A stretch of DNA of 36,482 bases from an uncultured Demequina sp. (GCF_913055775.1 NZ_CAJXJX010000008.1:1-36482), one strand, 5' to 3'; shown: positions 23,214 to 31,169, counted from the stretch's first letter. Notes: generated by a model not told the origin, from the sequence alone. Program-made: numbers and translations.

Positions 23214-24932
23214 CTACCGCGGCCCGCGCCGCCCGAACACGACGTGCGCGAGCGGGACCACCGAGCCGATCATGAGCGCTGCGCCCAGCCCCGGCTCGTC
23301 CGGCCGGACCATCGCGCCGCCCACCAGCAGCGCGGCGAACACCAGCGCGGACACGAGCCGGCGCACCGTGGCCTCGGCGCGCGAGACCGCCTCCTCGAGG
23401 CGCGGCGTGCGGATCTTCACGTCGCCCTTGTCGATCTGCTCCAGCACGCGGTCGACCCGGCGCGGCAGGCGCCAGGCGATCCCCAGGATCTCGATCGCCT
23501 CGCGCCCCACGTCGGCCGCGAACCGGCCGCCCTGCTCCCGCAACAGCTTCTGCGCGTAGGGCTCGAGCGTGTCCCACACGTTGTACGCGGGATCGAGGGT
23601 GCTGCACACGCCCGAGGTCAGCGACACCGCACGGATGATGAGCAGGAAGTCCTCGGGCATCTGGAACGGCATCGACAGCATGACGTCGCCGAACTCGAGC
23701 GCGAACTCGCGGAACTCCCGCTCGTCCACCTCGCGCAGCTCCGCGAAGCCCATGCCACCGAACCGCGAGAACACCTCGGTGATGACGCGCTCGAGCTCGT
23801 CGGTGTCGGCCCCGGGCAGCAGTACGCCCGCGTCCAGCATCGCCTGAACCATACCCGCGCCGTCGCGCGCCGCCGAGGCGATGATCAGTGCCCGCAGCGA
23901 CGAGCGCAGGTGCTCCGGAACCCGGCCCATCATCCCAAAGTCCACGAAGGTGATCGCCCAGCCGGACCCCTCGGGGCTATGCGCGTCACCCCCCGACCCA
24001 GCCACCGCATCGGCCATCTGCGATGTCGGCGTCACGAACAGGTTGCCGGGATGCGGATCCGCATGGAAGAAGCTGTGCTCGAAGAGCTGCTCGAACATGA
24101 TGGACGCGAACGCGGAGGCGACCTCGGTGGGGTCGATGCCCGCGGCGGTCAGCCCCGCACGGTCCGAGATCTTGATCGCGGTGACGTCCTCCATGGTGAG
24201 CACCTGGCGGGTCGTCCGCTCCCACACAATCCGTGGCACGCGCACGCGCGGGTTGTCCGCGAAGATCTCGTCGAAGCGCTCGGCGTTCGCGCCCTCGTGG
24301 AGGTAGTCGATCTCCTCGCGGCTGGTGGACGCGAACTCCTCGATCAGCGCGGGCATGTCGACGCGCTTGTTGACGAATCGGAGGCGCGCGAGCCACCGCG
24401 CGATGCGGCGCAGCGCCTCGATGTCGACGGCGACGATCCCTCCGATGCCGGGACGCTGGACCTTGACGATGACGTCGGCGAATCCCATGTCCGCGGCGTC
24501 CGCGTCCGCGAGCCGAGCGCGGTAGGCCTGGCCCAGCGAGGCGGCCGCGACCGGGTCCGTGTCGATCTGCGCGAACACACGCTCGAGCGGCACGCCCAGC
24601 TGCTCCTGCGCGAGGGCGCCGATCTGGTCGAAGTCGACTGGCGGCACCTCGTCCTGGAGCCCCTCGAGCTCCTTCGTGACCTCGGGCGGCAGCACGTCCA
24701 GGCGCGACGACATGAACTGTCCCAGCTTGATCATGAGGCCGCCGAGCTCGATCGCGAGCCCGCGGAAGCGCCGGGCGAAACGCCTCAGGCGCTCGGTGCG
24801 CGTGCGCTCGGCGATCCCCCGCAGCCCGATGAGGGGCAGCAGGATCTCGTACCACCACGTGACCGCGAGGTGCCGGGCGGCGAAGCGCAGGATGCGGCGG
24901 TAGCGCGCGCGATCGTGCGTCGGGGCGGGCAT
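23214..24932 (-). CDS. ABC1/UbiB-family atypical kinase-like protein (AarF)
   Basis: This 572-residue protein has the UbiB-family features: KxGQ (IKLGQF, Lys69-Gln72), the Ala-rich loop AAASLGQAY (129-137), VIVKVQRPG with Lys157, EIDYLHEGANAERF, HADPHPGN (290-297) and DFG (331-333). Two C-terminal hydrophobic segments (about 523-560) anchor it to the membrane. UbiB proteins are ATPases that help handle quinones and other prenyl lipids, here menaquinone. A 23-residue Ser/Gly insert (303-325) between HADPHPGN and DFG carries an exact 14-mer copy. It is 37 bases after the PadR gene and likely co-transcribed with it. Confidence 0.9.
   Translation of the reverse strand: MPAPTHDRARYRRILRFAARHLAVTWWYEILLPLIGLRGIAERTRTERLRRFARRFRGLAIELGGLMIKLGQFMSSRLDVLPPEVTKELEGLQDEVPPVDFDQIGALAQEQLGVPLERVFAQIDTDPVAAASLGQAYRARLADADAADMGFADVIVKVQRPGIGGIVAVDIEALRRIARWLARLRFVNKRVDMPALIEEFASTSREEIDYLHEGANAERFDEIFADNPRVRVPRIVWERTTRQVLTMEDVTAIKISDRAGLTAAGIDPTEVASAFASIMFEQLFEHSFFHADPHPGNLFVTPTSQMADAVAGSGGDAHSPEGSGWAITFVDFGMMGRVPEHLRSSLRALIIASAARDGAGMVQAMLDAGVLLPGADTDELERVITEVFSRFGGMGFAELREVDEREFREFALEFGDVMLSMPFQMPEDFLLIIRAVSLTSGVCSTLDPAYNVWDTLEPYAQKLLREQGGRFAADVGREAIEILGIAWRLPRRVDRVLEQIDKGDVKIRTPRLEEAVSRAEATVRRLVSALVFAALLVGGAMVRPDEPGLGAALMIGSVVPLAHVVFGRRGPR
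24002..24015 (+). repeat. Dispersed 14-mer, exact copy
   Basis: CCACCGCATCGGCC; the UbiB gene on the minus strand reads it as Ala-Asp-Ala-Val inside the nonconserved loop insert. Confidence 0.8.
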
Positions 24933-24969
24933 CGACTCTCCTCGTCCTCGCCGCGCCGGGTGCGTCTGG

Positions 24970-25491
24970 TCAGTCCTGAGCGAGGATCGAATAGATCTTA
25001 CGTCGGGTGCTGTCGAGAAGGTCCGCGACCTCGCGCTGCTGGTCGGCGGTGCCGGTGCGGGCGGCCTGGGCGGCTGCCTGGGCGAGGTCGACGCCGGCCT
25101 TGGGGACGGGGCCGAAGTGGCCGTCCTCCTTCTCGTCCTTCACCCAGGGGGCCGATGCGGCGGCGACGGTCGCTTCGGCCTCGGCTTCCGCGGTGAGCGA
25201 GTAGACCTTGCGGTCGTTCTCGGTGGCGGACGTGACGAGGCCCTCGTCCGCGAGGAGCTGGAGGGTCGGGTAGACCGAGCCGGCGCTCGGCCTCCAACGG
25301 CCGCCGGTGCGCTCGCCGATCTCGCGGATGATCTGGTAGCCGTGCATGGGCTCCTCCTGGAGGAGGGCGAGGACGGCGGCGCGGACGTCGCCGCGGCCCA
25401 TGCGCGGGCCCACGCGCTTGGTGAACTCGGAGCGGAGCTGCTCCATGGCCTCCCACATGGCGTCTGCGGGGTTGCCGGACTTGGTGCTCAT
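24970..25491 (-). CDS. PadR-family transcriptional regulator
   Basis: This 173-residue protein has a PadR winged helix (about 30-105; GDVRAAVLALLQEEPMHGYQIIREIGERTGGRWRPSAGSVYPTLQLLADEGLV) and a C-terminal helical dimerisation region, with an Ala-rich linker carrying a one-mismatch 14-mer. PadR proteins repress their own gene and a neighbour, often for stress or transport. ACAGGAGG precedes the ATG at 25491, so the further-upstream open frame is ignored. Two palindromes 36-65 bases upstream are the probable operators. The UbiB gene follows directly. Confidence 0.9.
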   Translation of the reverse strand: MSTKSGNPADAMWEAMEQLRSEFTKRVGPRMGRGDVRAAVLALLQEEPMHGYQIIREIGERTGGRWRPSAGSVYPTLQLLADEGLVTSATENDRKVYSLTAEAEAEATVAAASAPWVKDEKEDGHFGPVPKAGVDLAQAAAQAARTGTADQQREVADLLDSTRRKIYSILAQD

Positions 25492-25526
25492 GGTGACCTC
25501 CTGTAGTGCTGGTCGACGGATGAACG

Positions 25527-25556
25527 CACTATCGGGCGATAGTGAACGATATATCG
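25527..25556. promoter_or_regulatory. Paired palindromic operators of padR
   Basis: CACTATCG-GG-CGATAGTG (25527-25544) is a perfect 18-base palindrome and CGATATATCG (25547-25556) a perfect 10-base one, centres 16 bases apart. Both lie over the expected padR promoter, consistent with autorepression. Confidence 0.65.
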
Positions 25557-25614
25557 CTAGTGTCGCACGGGCTGAGGCCAACTGCAAGCGCGTGTGGGCC
25601 CTGTGACGCTCAGA

Positions 25615-25690
25615 CTCCACCAGGATCCGCGGCCGCGTTCAGATCCACACTGGCGCTCCACTGGGGCGCTAAGGAAGCGGGCGAGTGGGT
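25615..25690 (-). repeat. Intergenic repeat element B, after the GH43 stop
   Basis: Read on the minus strand, it begins about 30 bases after the GH43 stop and matches element A (23125-23205): TTCCTTAGCGC, CCAGTGGAGCG, AGTGTGGATCTG. Position and orientation relative to the upstream stop are the same in both copies. Confidence 0.65.
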
Positions 25691-25719
25691 GGGCGCGGGG
25701 GGGGTGGGGGCGCGGGGCG

Positions 25720-26736
25720 CTAACCCGACAGGCCCTCCGGCGGCAGCACCTCTGTCGAGGTGGGCGCCGGGCGCGACAGCGGCAGCGGGGTGCCCCACAC
25801 CGGCTTGCCGTCGACGAACGGCAGCACCTGCGCGCACGCCTGACGGTTGGGCTCCCACAGCGGGTCACCCACGATCTCGGTGTAGGTGCGCGCGTGGAAG
25901 ACCAGGACCGTGTCGCCATCGGGGGTCTCGGTGAAGGAGTTGTGGCCCGGTCCGTAGATTCCCACCGAAGGGTCGGACGTGAAGACCGGGTCGGGCGACT
26001 TCTCCCACGAGGACGGGTCCAGCAGATCCGCATCCGCAGAGGCCGTAAGCACGCCCATCGCGTACTCGATGCCGGTGCCGGACGCTGAATACGTCAGGTA
26101 CACGCGCCCGTCGCGGATCAGCACCGACGGCCCCTCGTTGACAGAGAAGACCTGCTTCTCCCAGTCGAACTCGGGCCGCGTCAGCTCGACCGCCGGGGTC
26201 GCGAGCGTCCACGGGTTGGCCATGCGCGAGATGTAGAGGTTCGAGTGCCCGTGGACGCCGGCGCGCTCCTGCGCCCACACCAGGTACTGCACGCCCCCGT
26301 GCACGAAGCTGGTGGCGTCGAGCGCGAACGACTCCCACCCGGTGTCCACCTGCCCGCGCTCGACCCACTCCCCCTCGATGGGATCCGCGTCCGTGCACTC
26401 GAGCACGTAGACGCGGTGGTTGAACGTGTCCGCAGCGCCGGGCGCGTCCGCGCTGGGCGCGCCGTTGGGGGCAGCGGCGTAGTAGATGTACCAGGCGTCG
26501 CTCACGCGGTGGATCTCGGGCGCCCAGATGAGGTGCGACTGCGGCCCGTCCGTGTGCTTGGTCCAGATGGTCGCCTCGGGAGCGGCCTGGAGATCCTCCA
26601 AACGCGACGCCCGGCGCAGAACGATCCGGTCGTACAGCGGGTGAGAACCGGTGAAGTAGTACTGGCCGTCGTGGCGTAGCACGCACGGGTCGGCGCGCTG
26701 CAGAACGATGGGGCTGGGGATCGCGAGAGCGGTCAT
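25720..26736 (-). CDS. Glycoside hydrolase family 43 protein
   Basis: This 338-residue five-bladed beta-propeller hydrolase has the GH43 catalytic acids visible: Asp16 in RADPCVLR, Asp140 in ALDATSF and Glu201 in SVNEGPSVL. WAPEIHRV (71-78) is also characteristic. GH43 enzymes remove arabinose or xylose from plant arabinan and xylan fragments. There is no signal peptide, so it acts on oligosaccharides imported by the MFS symporter encoded just upstream (14-base gap, GAGGAGGAG site). Exact linkage specificity cannot be read from the sequence. Confidence 0.88.
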   Translation of the reverse strand: MTALAIPSPIVLQRADPCVLRHDGQYYFTGSHPLYDRIVLRRASRLEDLQAAPEATIWTKHTDGPQSHLIWAPEIHRVSDAWYIYYAAAPNGAPSADAPGAADTFNHRVYVLECTDADPIEGEWVERGQVDTGWESFALDATSFVHGGVQYLVWAQERAGVHGHSNLYISRMANPWTLATPAVELTRPEFDWEKQVFSVNEGPSVLIRDGRVYLTYSASGTGIEYAMGVLTASADADLLDPSSWEKSPDPVFTSDPSVGIYGPGHNSFTETPDGDTVLVFHARTYTEIVGDPLWEPNRQACAQVLPFVDGKPVWGTPLPLSRPAPTSTEVLPPEGLSG

Positions 26737-26750
26737 GGTCTCCTCCTCGC

Positions 26751-28163
26751 TCAGCGTACGGGCACGCGGGCCGGCTCGGTGGCGACGGCGTCACCTGCCG
26801 CTGGGACCGCATCGACGATGTCGACGGGTGCCTCGGCGGAGGTGCCGTCCAGGCCATCGGGCCCCTCGATGCCGGCCGCCACGTCCTCCCCCGGAGCCAG
26901 CCTGCCCAGGTCGTTGCGCATGAACAGGCTCGCCACCACGGTGAGCACCACGATCGCCCCCGTCATCACGAGGTAGGTGCTCGAGTAGCCGATGGCCTCG
27001 TAGGACAGCCCGAACGTGGTCGAGAACAGCGCCACGCCCAACGACTTCGCGACGCCGAAGCCCAGCATGTAGGCCGTCGCAGAGATCTTCACGTCGAACA
27101 TCCGGGTGATGTACTTCATGACGGACACCAGCATCAGCGGCATCTCGATGGCCGCGAGCAGACGCCACGCGATGAGCGCCTCGGTCGTGGTGAACAGGGC
27201 CGAGCCCAGCACCCGCACCACCAGGATCGCGGCGAACAGCTGCAGCCCGCGCTTCGCGCCGATCTTGTTGACGAACCACGGCGCCACCAGCATCACCGCG
27301 GCCTCGCAGAAGATCTGGATCGTGACGACGTTCGCGAAGAGCTGCTCGGGGTTGCCGTGGTCCACGAAGCTCGCGAAGTAGATCGAGAACTGCTGGTCGA
27401 ACACGTCGTACAGCGCCGCCGTGCCGAACATCAGCACGACGAAGCCCGCGAAGCTGCGGTCCGTGAGCAGCTGCTTGATCGTGGCGACCGAGATCTTGGT
27501 GCCGCTCTCGCGGGAGGTGCCCGCCGCATCGGCCGCCTGCTCCGGCACCCTCGCGACGAACAGCAGGACTCCCAGCACCAGGGCAGCGAACGACGCCGCC
27601 CACCACACGCTGGTGGGGTTGGACGCCCACAGGACTCCGCCCACGAACGTCGCCGAGGCACCGCCGAGCGAGCCGAACAGGCGCGCGTGGCCGTACTCGA
27701 AGCGGTTGGCGCGGGACGCGCGCTCGTTGAATGCCTCGACCACGGAGACGCCGGCGAGCAGCACCAACGCGAGGTACATGCCCCCCACGACGGCCGCGAG
27801 CGTCATGTTCACACCCATGAGCGGCACGAACACGAACGAGAAGAACGGCCCCACCATGGCGGCGCACAGCACCACGAAGGCGAACAGGTGCTTACGCAGG
27901 CCCAGGCGATCCTGGAGATAGCCGTACAGCGGCTGCAGGCACAGCGCGGTGATCGCCATCACCGTGTTGACGAGGCCGATGTTGGCGGGGTTCATGCCGC
28001 CGTCCGCGAGCCACAGGCCCAGGAAGCTGAAGGCGATCTGCCAGATCGCGAAGTAGAAGAAGTACAGGCCCCCGTAGTTCCAGAAGACGCCTCGGTTGAC
28101 GGAGGTGAGGAGGCTGGAGGTCGCTTCCGGTGCGGCTGCTGCGGGTGCTGCGGGTGCGCTCAT
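26751..28163 (-). CDS. MFS oligosaccharide:proton symporter (LacY/OHS-like)
   Basis: This 470-residue inner-membrane protein has about 12 membrane segments. The features WNYGGLYFFYFAIW, FEYGHARLFGSLGGA and the WFVNKIGAKRGL loop are LacY-family-like. It probably imports arabino- or xylo-oligosaccharides with protons for the GH43 enzyme. The start at 28163 follows AAAGGA; an ATG eight codons earlier lacks a site. The Ala-rich central loop carries a one-mismatch 14-mer, and the C-terminus has an acidic tail of about 50 residues beyond the last membrane segment. Confidence 0.85.
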   Translation of the reverse strand: MSAPAAPAAAAPEATSSLLTSVNRGVFWNYGGLYFFYFAIWQIAFSFLGLWLADGGMNPANIGLVNTVMAITALCLQPLYGYLQDRLGLRKHLFAFVVLCAAMVGPFFSFVFVPLMGVNMTLAAVVGGMYLALVLLAGVSVVEAFNERASRANRFEYGHARLFGSLGGASATFVGGVLWASNPTSVWWAASFAALVLGVLLFVARVPEQAADAAGTSRESGTKISVATIKQLLTDRSFAGFVVLMFGTAALYDVFDQQFSIYFASFVDHGNPEQLFANVVTIQIFCEAAVMLVAPWFVNKIGAKRGLQLFAAILVVRVLGSALFTTTEALIAWRLLAAIEMPLMLVSVMKYITRMFDVKISATAYMLGFGVAKSLGVALFSTTFGLSYEAIGYSSTYLVMTGAIVVLTVVASLFMRNDLGRLAPGEDVAAGIEGPDGLDGTSAEAPVDIVDAVPAAGDAVATEPARVPVR

Positions 28164-28232
28164 GGCGACACGTCCTTTCCGCGGCACGGGGCCGTGTCGC
28201 GCGGGGGTGGGTCCGGGGCGCGTCGCGGACGG

Positions 28233-28280
28233 CGTGACCCAGGCGGTTCCTGGAGGGATGTGGCCCGACTGCGGGTCACG
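28233..28280. promoter_or_regulatory. Inverted repeat in the leader of the sugar operon
   Basis: CGTGACCC (28233-28240) is complementary to GGGTCACG (28273-28280). It shares GTGAC/GTCAC arms with the palindrome at 28302, so it may be a second operator or an mRNA hairpin. Confidence 0.3.
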
Positions 28281-28301
28281 GCGTTCCCTTGATTGTCCGA
28301 C

Positions 28302-28315
28302 TGTGACCGGTCACA
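28302..28315. promoter_or_regulatory. LacI-like operator of the MFS-GH43 operon
   Basis: TGTGACCGGTCACA is a perfect 14-base palindrome with a central CG, typical of actinobacterial LacI-family sugar operators. It overlaps a TTGTGA (-35-like) on the minus strand, about 140 bases before the MFS start. No lacI gene lies in the window. Confidence 0.5.
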
Positions 28316-28387
28316 AGCGCGGGTCCGAGGTCCTGGGAGTAGGGGCGTTCGCCGTGGCCTCGTGGGGCGACTGCGCGACGCGGCAGC

Positions 28388-28400
28388 TAGCATGCGGACA
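28388..28400 (+). promoter_or_regulatory. -10 element of the S4 gene, leaderless
   Basis: TAGCAT (28388-28393) ends six bases before the ATG at 28400, and no ribosome binding site is present. No -35 is recognised. Confidence 0.4.
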
Positions 28401-28627
28401 TGACCAGACCTGCTCCCATCGACGACGTCCCCGCCGGCGTCGACGTCATTCGCCTGGGCCAGTTCCTCCAGCTCGCCGGGCTCGTGGACACCGGCGGCGA
28501 GGCCAAGGCCGCGATCCGCGAGGGCGAGGTGACAGTCAACGGAGAGGTGGATCTGCGCCGGGGTCGCCAGCTCGTCGTCGGGGACGTGGTGAGCTTCGCC
28601 GGACGCCAGGCGCGCGTCAGCGACTGA
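28400..28627 (+). CDS. S4-domain RNA-binding protein (YbcJ/YaaA-like)
   Basis: This 75-residue protein is essentially one S4 domain: IRLGQFLQLAGLVDTGGEAKAAIREGEVTVNGEVDLRRGRQLVVGDVVSF, with the helix-loop-strand pattern and basic residues that contact RNA in ribosome-associated proteins. Its exact role is unknown. The gene is single, convergent with the MarR gene, and probably leaderless because a -10 stands six bases before the ATG. Confidence 0.85.
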   Translation: MTRPAPIDDVPAGVDVIRLGQFLQLAGLVDTGGEAKAAIREGEVTVNGEVDLRRGRQLVVGDVVSFAGRQARVSD

Positions 28628-28681
28628 CTACATCGCACGACAGTCCGGCACCGCTCGCGCGGAGAATGCTGCGGGCGGCCC

Positions 28682-29557
28682 TCAGGCCGCACGCACGCCC
28701 AGGCGGAGGCTCGAGAAGCGGGCGTGGATCGAATCGCGGTGATCGAGCAGTCCGAGGACATAGGTGTCCGCGGCCGCACGTCCCGCGTCGGTGAGCCGGA
28801 TGCTGACCGCGCGCCCGTCGGCCGCACTGTCGCGAGAGCGCTCGACGAGGCCGTCCTGCTCCAAAAGGTTCACGAGGTACGTCACCGTGGAGGCGGACCG
28901 GCGCAGACTCTGCGAGAGGCTGCCCGGCCTCAGCACGCCGTGGGCCCGCAGGAGCGACAGGATATGCATGCGCGGGCCGCGCATGCCGTGGAGGCCCATG
29001 TCGTCGAGCCGCTGGCGCACCGTGTTCGAGAAATCCATGCCCACCTGGGCGATCATGACCGCCAGGTCGAGGGGGTCGCTCGCCGCCCGGGCGTCGGCTG
29101 ACACCGCCTGGCGCGCCGATGACGACCTGCCGGACAACGGGGCATCGCTACGCGGCGCGGTCAGGTCGGCGATCTCTTGCGCGAGCGGAGCGGCCTCGTC
29201 GAAGAAGGCCGCGAGGCGCTTCCTCGCTTCGGCTACCGCCGCCACGCCCGACGTGGACAGCTGGACGAGCCGCACCCGCCGGTCTGCGGGATCGGACGCC
29301 ATCTCCACCAGGCCGACGGCCTCGAGCTGCTGGATGAACTCGTTGAGCGTGCGCCGATTCACCTGAGCCACGCGAGCGAGCTCACCGGTGGCGAGGCCGC
29401 GCCCGCGAGCGAGCGCGGCGATCGCGAAGAGCTGGGGGTTGTTGAGGTGGTCTGTCCCGAACCCTTCGTCTGCGGCCGCAGTGAACGCGGCGGCATACTC
29501 GCGGACGGCGCGGATGAGCCGCGCCGACTGCGCGTCCAGCTCACCCTCGGATTCCAC
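28682..29557 (-). CDS. Tandem (two-domain) MarR-family regulator
   Basis: This 291-residue protein contains two MarR winged helix domains in one chain: about 38-125 (LFAIAALARG...TGELARVAQVNRRTLNEFIQQLEAVGLVEMASDPADRR) and about 190-275 (MHILSLLRAHGVLRPGSLSQSLRRSASTVTYLVNLLEQDGLVERSRDSAADGR), joined by a linker of about 60 residues. Ordinary MarR proteins are about 150 residues and dimerise, so this is a single-chain pseudo-dimer. The GTG start at 29557 has TAGAAT six bases upstream and no ribosome binding site, suggesting a leaderless mRNA. Its target is unknown; the CPBP operon lies directly upstream. Confidence 0.85.
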   Translation of the reverse strand: MESEGELDAQSARLIRAVREYAAAFTAAADEGFGTDHLNNPQLFAIAALARGRGLATGELARVAQVNRRTLNEFIQQLEAVGLVEMASDPADRRVRLVQLSTSGVAAVAEARKRLAAFFDEAAPLAQEIADLTAPRSDAPLSGRSSSARQAVSADARAASDPLDLAVMIAQVGMDFSNTVRQRLDDMGLHGMRGPRMHILSLLRAHGVLRPGSLSQSLRRSASTVTYLVNLLEQDGLVERSRDSAADGRAVSIRLTDAGRAAADTYVLGLLDHRDSIHARFSSLRLGVRAA

Positions 29558-29563
29558 TCACCA

Positions 29564-29569
29564 ATTCTA
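29564..29569 (-). promoter_or_regulatory. -10 element of the tandem marR, leaderless
   Basis: TAGAAT on the minus strand ends six bases before the GTG at 29557, so transcription would begin at or next to the start codon. Confidence 0.4.
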
Positions 29570-29599
29570 GGCCGAGCGCGAGAGTCGCGCGGCGAGAAC

Positions 29600-29655
29600 G
29601 ACGGAGGCCCCGCGCAGGGATGACGCGGTGGTCACCTCTGCACGGGGCCTCCGTC
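29600..29655 (-). terminator. Hairpin terminator after the CPBP gene
   Basis: A perfect 13-base stem (29600-29612 with 29643-29655, GACGGAGGCCCCG) around a 30-base loop, 19 bases after the CPBP stop. It lacks a clear U-run, as often in actinobacteria. Confidence 0.65.
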
Positions 29656-29673
29656 CTGGAGCCACCGAGAGCC

Positions 29674-30441
29674 TCAGGCTGTCGCGGGCTCCGGAACGCG
29701 GTCGAGCCGCTCCTTGGCGCCCTTGATGGCCCAGATCAGAGCCAGCGGCAGAGCGACATAGAGCACGATGGTCAGCAGGCTGTTCATGACCGGAACCTCA
29801 CCCGCCTCGCCGTTGACGAAGATGGAGAAGTCCCACAGAGCGTGCAGGAGCATCGCCCAGATCAGCGAGCCCGTGGCACGGCGCAGGATGTAGAAGCCCG
29901 TGCCGAAGATCATGGTGAGGGCCACCTGCTGGAGCGTCCCCCCGAGGTCCTGACCGAAGACGAAGTTGAGCAAGTGCATGAGGCCGAAGCACACCGTGCT
30001 CACCAGCCACGCAACGAACTCGTTCGCCCTGCCGCGCATGGACACGAGCAGGACTCCGCGTGTGGTCAGCTCCTCGCCCAGGCCCACGAGCAGCATGCCG
30101 CCAGCGAGCACCAGCAAGTAGCTCGTCTCCAGCTGTCCGAAGTCGGTCCCGACCAGATTGAAGACGACCATTCCCACCATAAGCAGCGGTGCGATGATGG
30201 TCCACGCGGGAGCGCGGTGACGGTCCCGCAGCGCTGGCCCCCACCAGCCCAGGTACGACGTGAGCGCGACCATGCCGACGGCTGCTGCGCCGACCGGGAT
30301 GACGACGCCGTTGAGGATGTTCTCCGTCGACGCCGCGACCTCGTCGTAGTCGGGCCCGACGAAGACCGTGAGTGCGGCGACGACGCCGACGTACAGCAGG
30401 AATGCCACGATTCCGACGAGGGGCTTGGGTTCAACTCTCAT
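29674..30441 (-). CDS. CPBP-family intramembrane metalloprotease
   Basis: This 255-residue membrane protein has about seven or eight membrane segments and the CPBP (Abi/CAAX-protease) motifs: GEELTTRG (EExxxR), FGLMHLLNF (FxxxH) and LLHALWDF (HxxxD variant). Such proteases cleave within the membrane and are linked to bacteriocin immunity or prenyl-protein processing; the substrate is unknown. GAGGAGA precedes the ATG. It is the last gene of an operon with AIM24 and an ABC exporter. Confidence 0.87.
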   Translation of the reverse strand: MRVEPKPLVGIVAFLLYVGVVAALTVFVGPDYDEVAASTENILNGVVIPVGAAAVGMVALTSYLGWWGPALRDRHRAPAWTIIAPLLMVGMVVFNLVGTDFGQLETSYLLVLAGGMLLVGLGEELTTRGVLLVSMRGRANEFVAWLVSTVCFGLMHLLNFVFGQDLGGTLQQVALTMIFGTGFYILRRATGSLIWAMLLHALWDFSIFVNGEAGEVPVMNSLLTIVLYVALPLALIWAIKGAKERLDRVPEPATA

Positions 30442-30494
30442 AGTGTTGTCTTCTCCTCTTGTTAGCCACGATCAACTCGGCGCGATGCCACCGC

Positions 30495-31169
30495 TCAGCT
30501 GTTCCGCTGGGGGTTGACCTTCTTGATCCAATCAACCAAGTCATTGCTGGAGCGCGTCTGCAGCCACACGCGCCCGGGTCCGGTGAAGTCCGTGACCAGT
30601 CCCTCGCCGCCCAGGATCGTGGACTTCCACGAGCCGGCCTTGCGCACCGAGTACTGCACCGAATCGTCGAAGGCCACCACGTGGCCCGTGTCGAGGGTGA
30701 GGGTCTCGCCGGCCTCGAGGGTGACTGCCTGAATGGCGCCGTACGAGGCCAGCAGCAGCTCGCCTGCACCGGTGCAGCGCAGCAGGATCAGGCCCTCACC
30801 CGAGAAGAATGACTTGCCGCCGCCCCACTTCGAGTCCACCTCGATCGACGTGTCCGACGCGATCCACGACCCGGACTGCACCAGCAGCGCACCGGAGCCG
30901 TCGAGCGACACCTCTGCCATGTCGCCCGGGAGGGTCGCCGCGACGCCCACCTGGCCACCGGAGCCGGACTGGAAGTCGTTGACGAAGAAGCTCTCACCGC
31001 CGAACGACCGCTTGAGGCCGCTCATGAACCCGCCGCGCGTCGACGTCTCCATTGAGATGTCTCCACGCGTCATGGCCATCGCGCCGGCCTCGACGCGGAC
31101 CGAGCCACCAGCGGGAACCGTGATGGTGCCCATCGCGAACGCAGGGCCAGAGGTGATCTGAACGTCCAT
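30495..31169 (-). CDS. AIM24/TIGR00266-family protein
   Basis: This 224-residue all-beta protein has the family features: an early GAMAMTRGDISMET segment (about 28-42), SFFVNDF, the repeated Gly-rich GGGKSFFSGEGLILLRCTGAGELLLASYG and a terminal GGEGLVTDFTGPGRVWLQTRS. The fold is cupin-like; function is poorly known (AIM24 acts in mitochondrial membrane organisation). There is no signal peptide. GAGGAGT precedes the ATG. It lies between the ABC permease and the CPBP protease genes, which suggests a shared membrane role. Confidence 0.87.
   Translation of the reverse strand: MDVQITSGPAFAMGTITVPAGGSVRVEAGAMAMTRGDISMETSTRGGFMSGLKRSFGGESFFVNDFQSGSGGQVGVAATLPGDMAEVSLDGSGALLVQSGSWIASDTSIEVDSKWGGGKSFFSGEGLILLRCTGAGELLLASYGAIQAVTLEAGETLTLDTGHVVAFDDSVQYSVRKAGSWKSTILGGEGLVTDFTGPGRVWLQTRSSNDLVDWIKKVNPQRNS

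Noticed and set aside
28302-28315. CRP/GlxR site (TGTGA...TCACA)
   Set aside because: The half-sites are separated by four bases, not six, so a LacI-like palindrome is the better reading.
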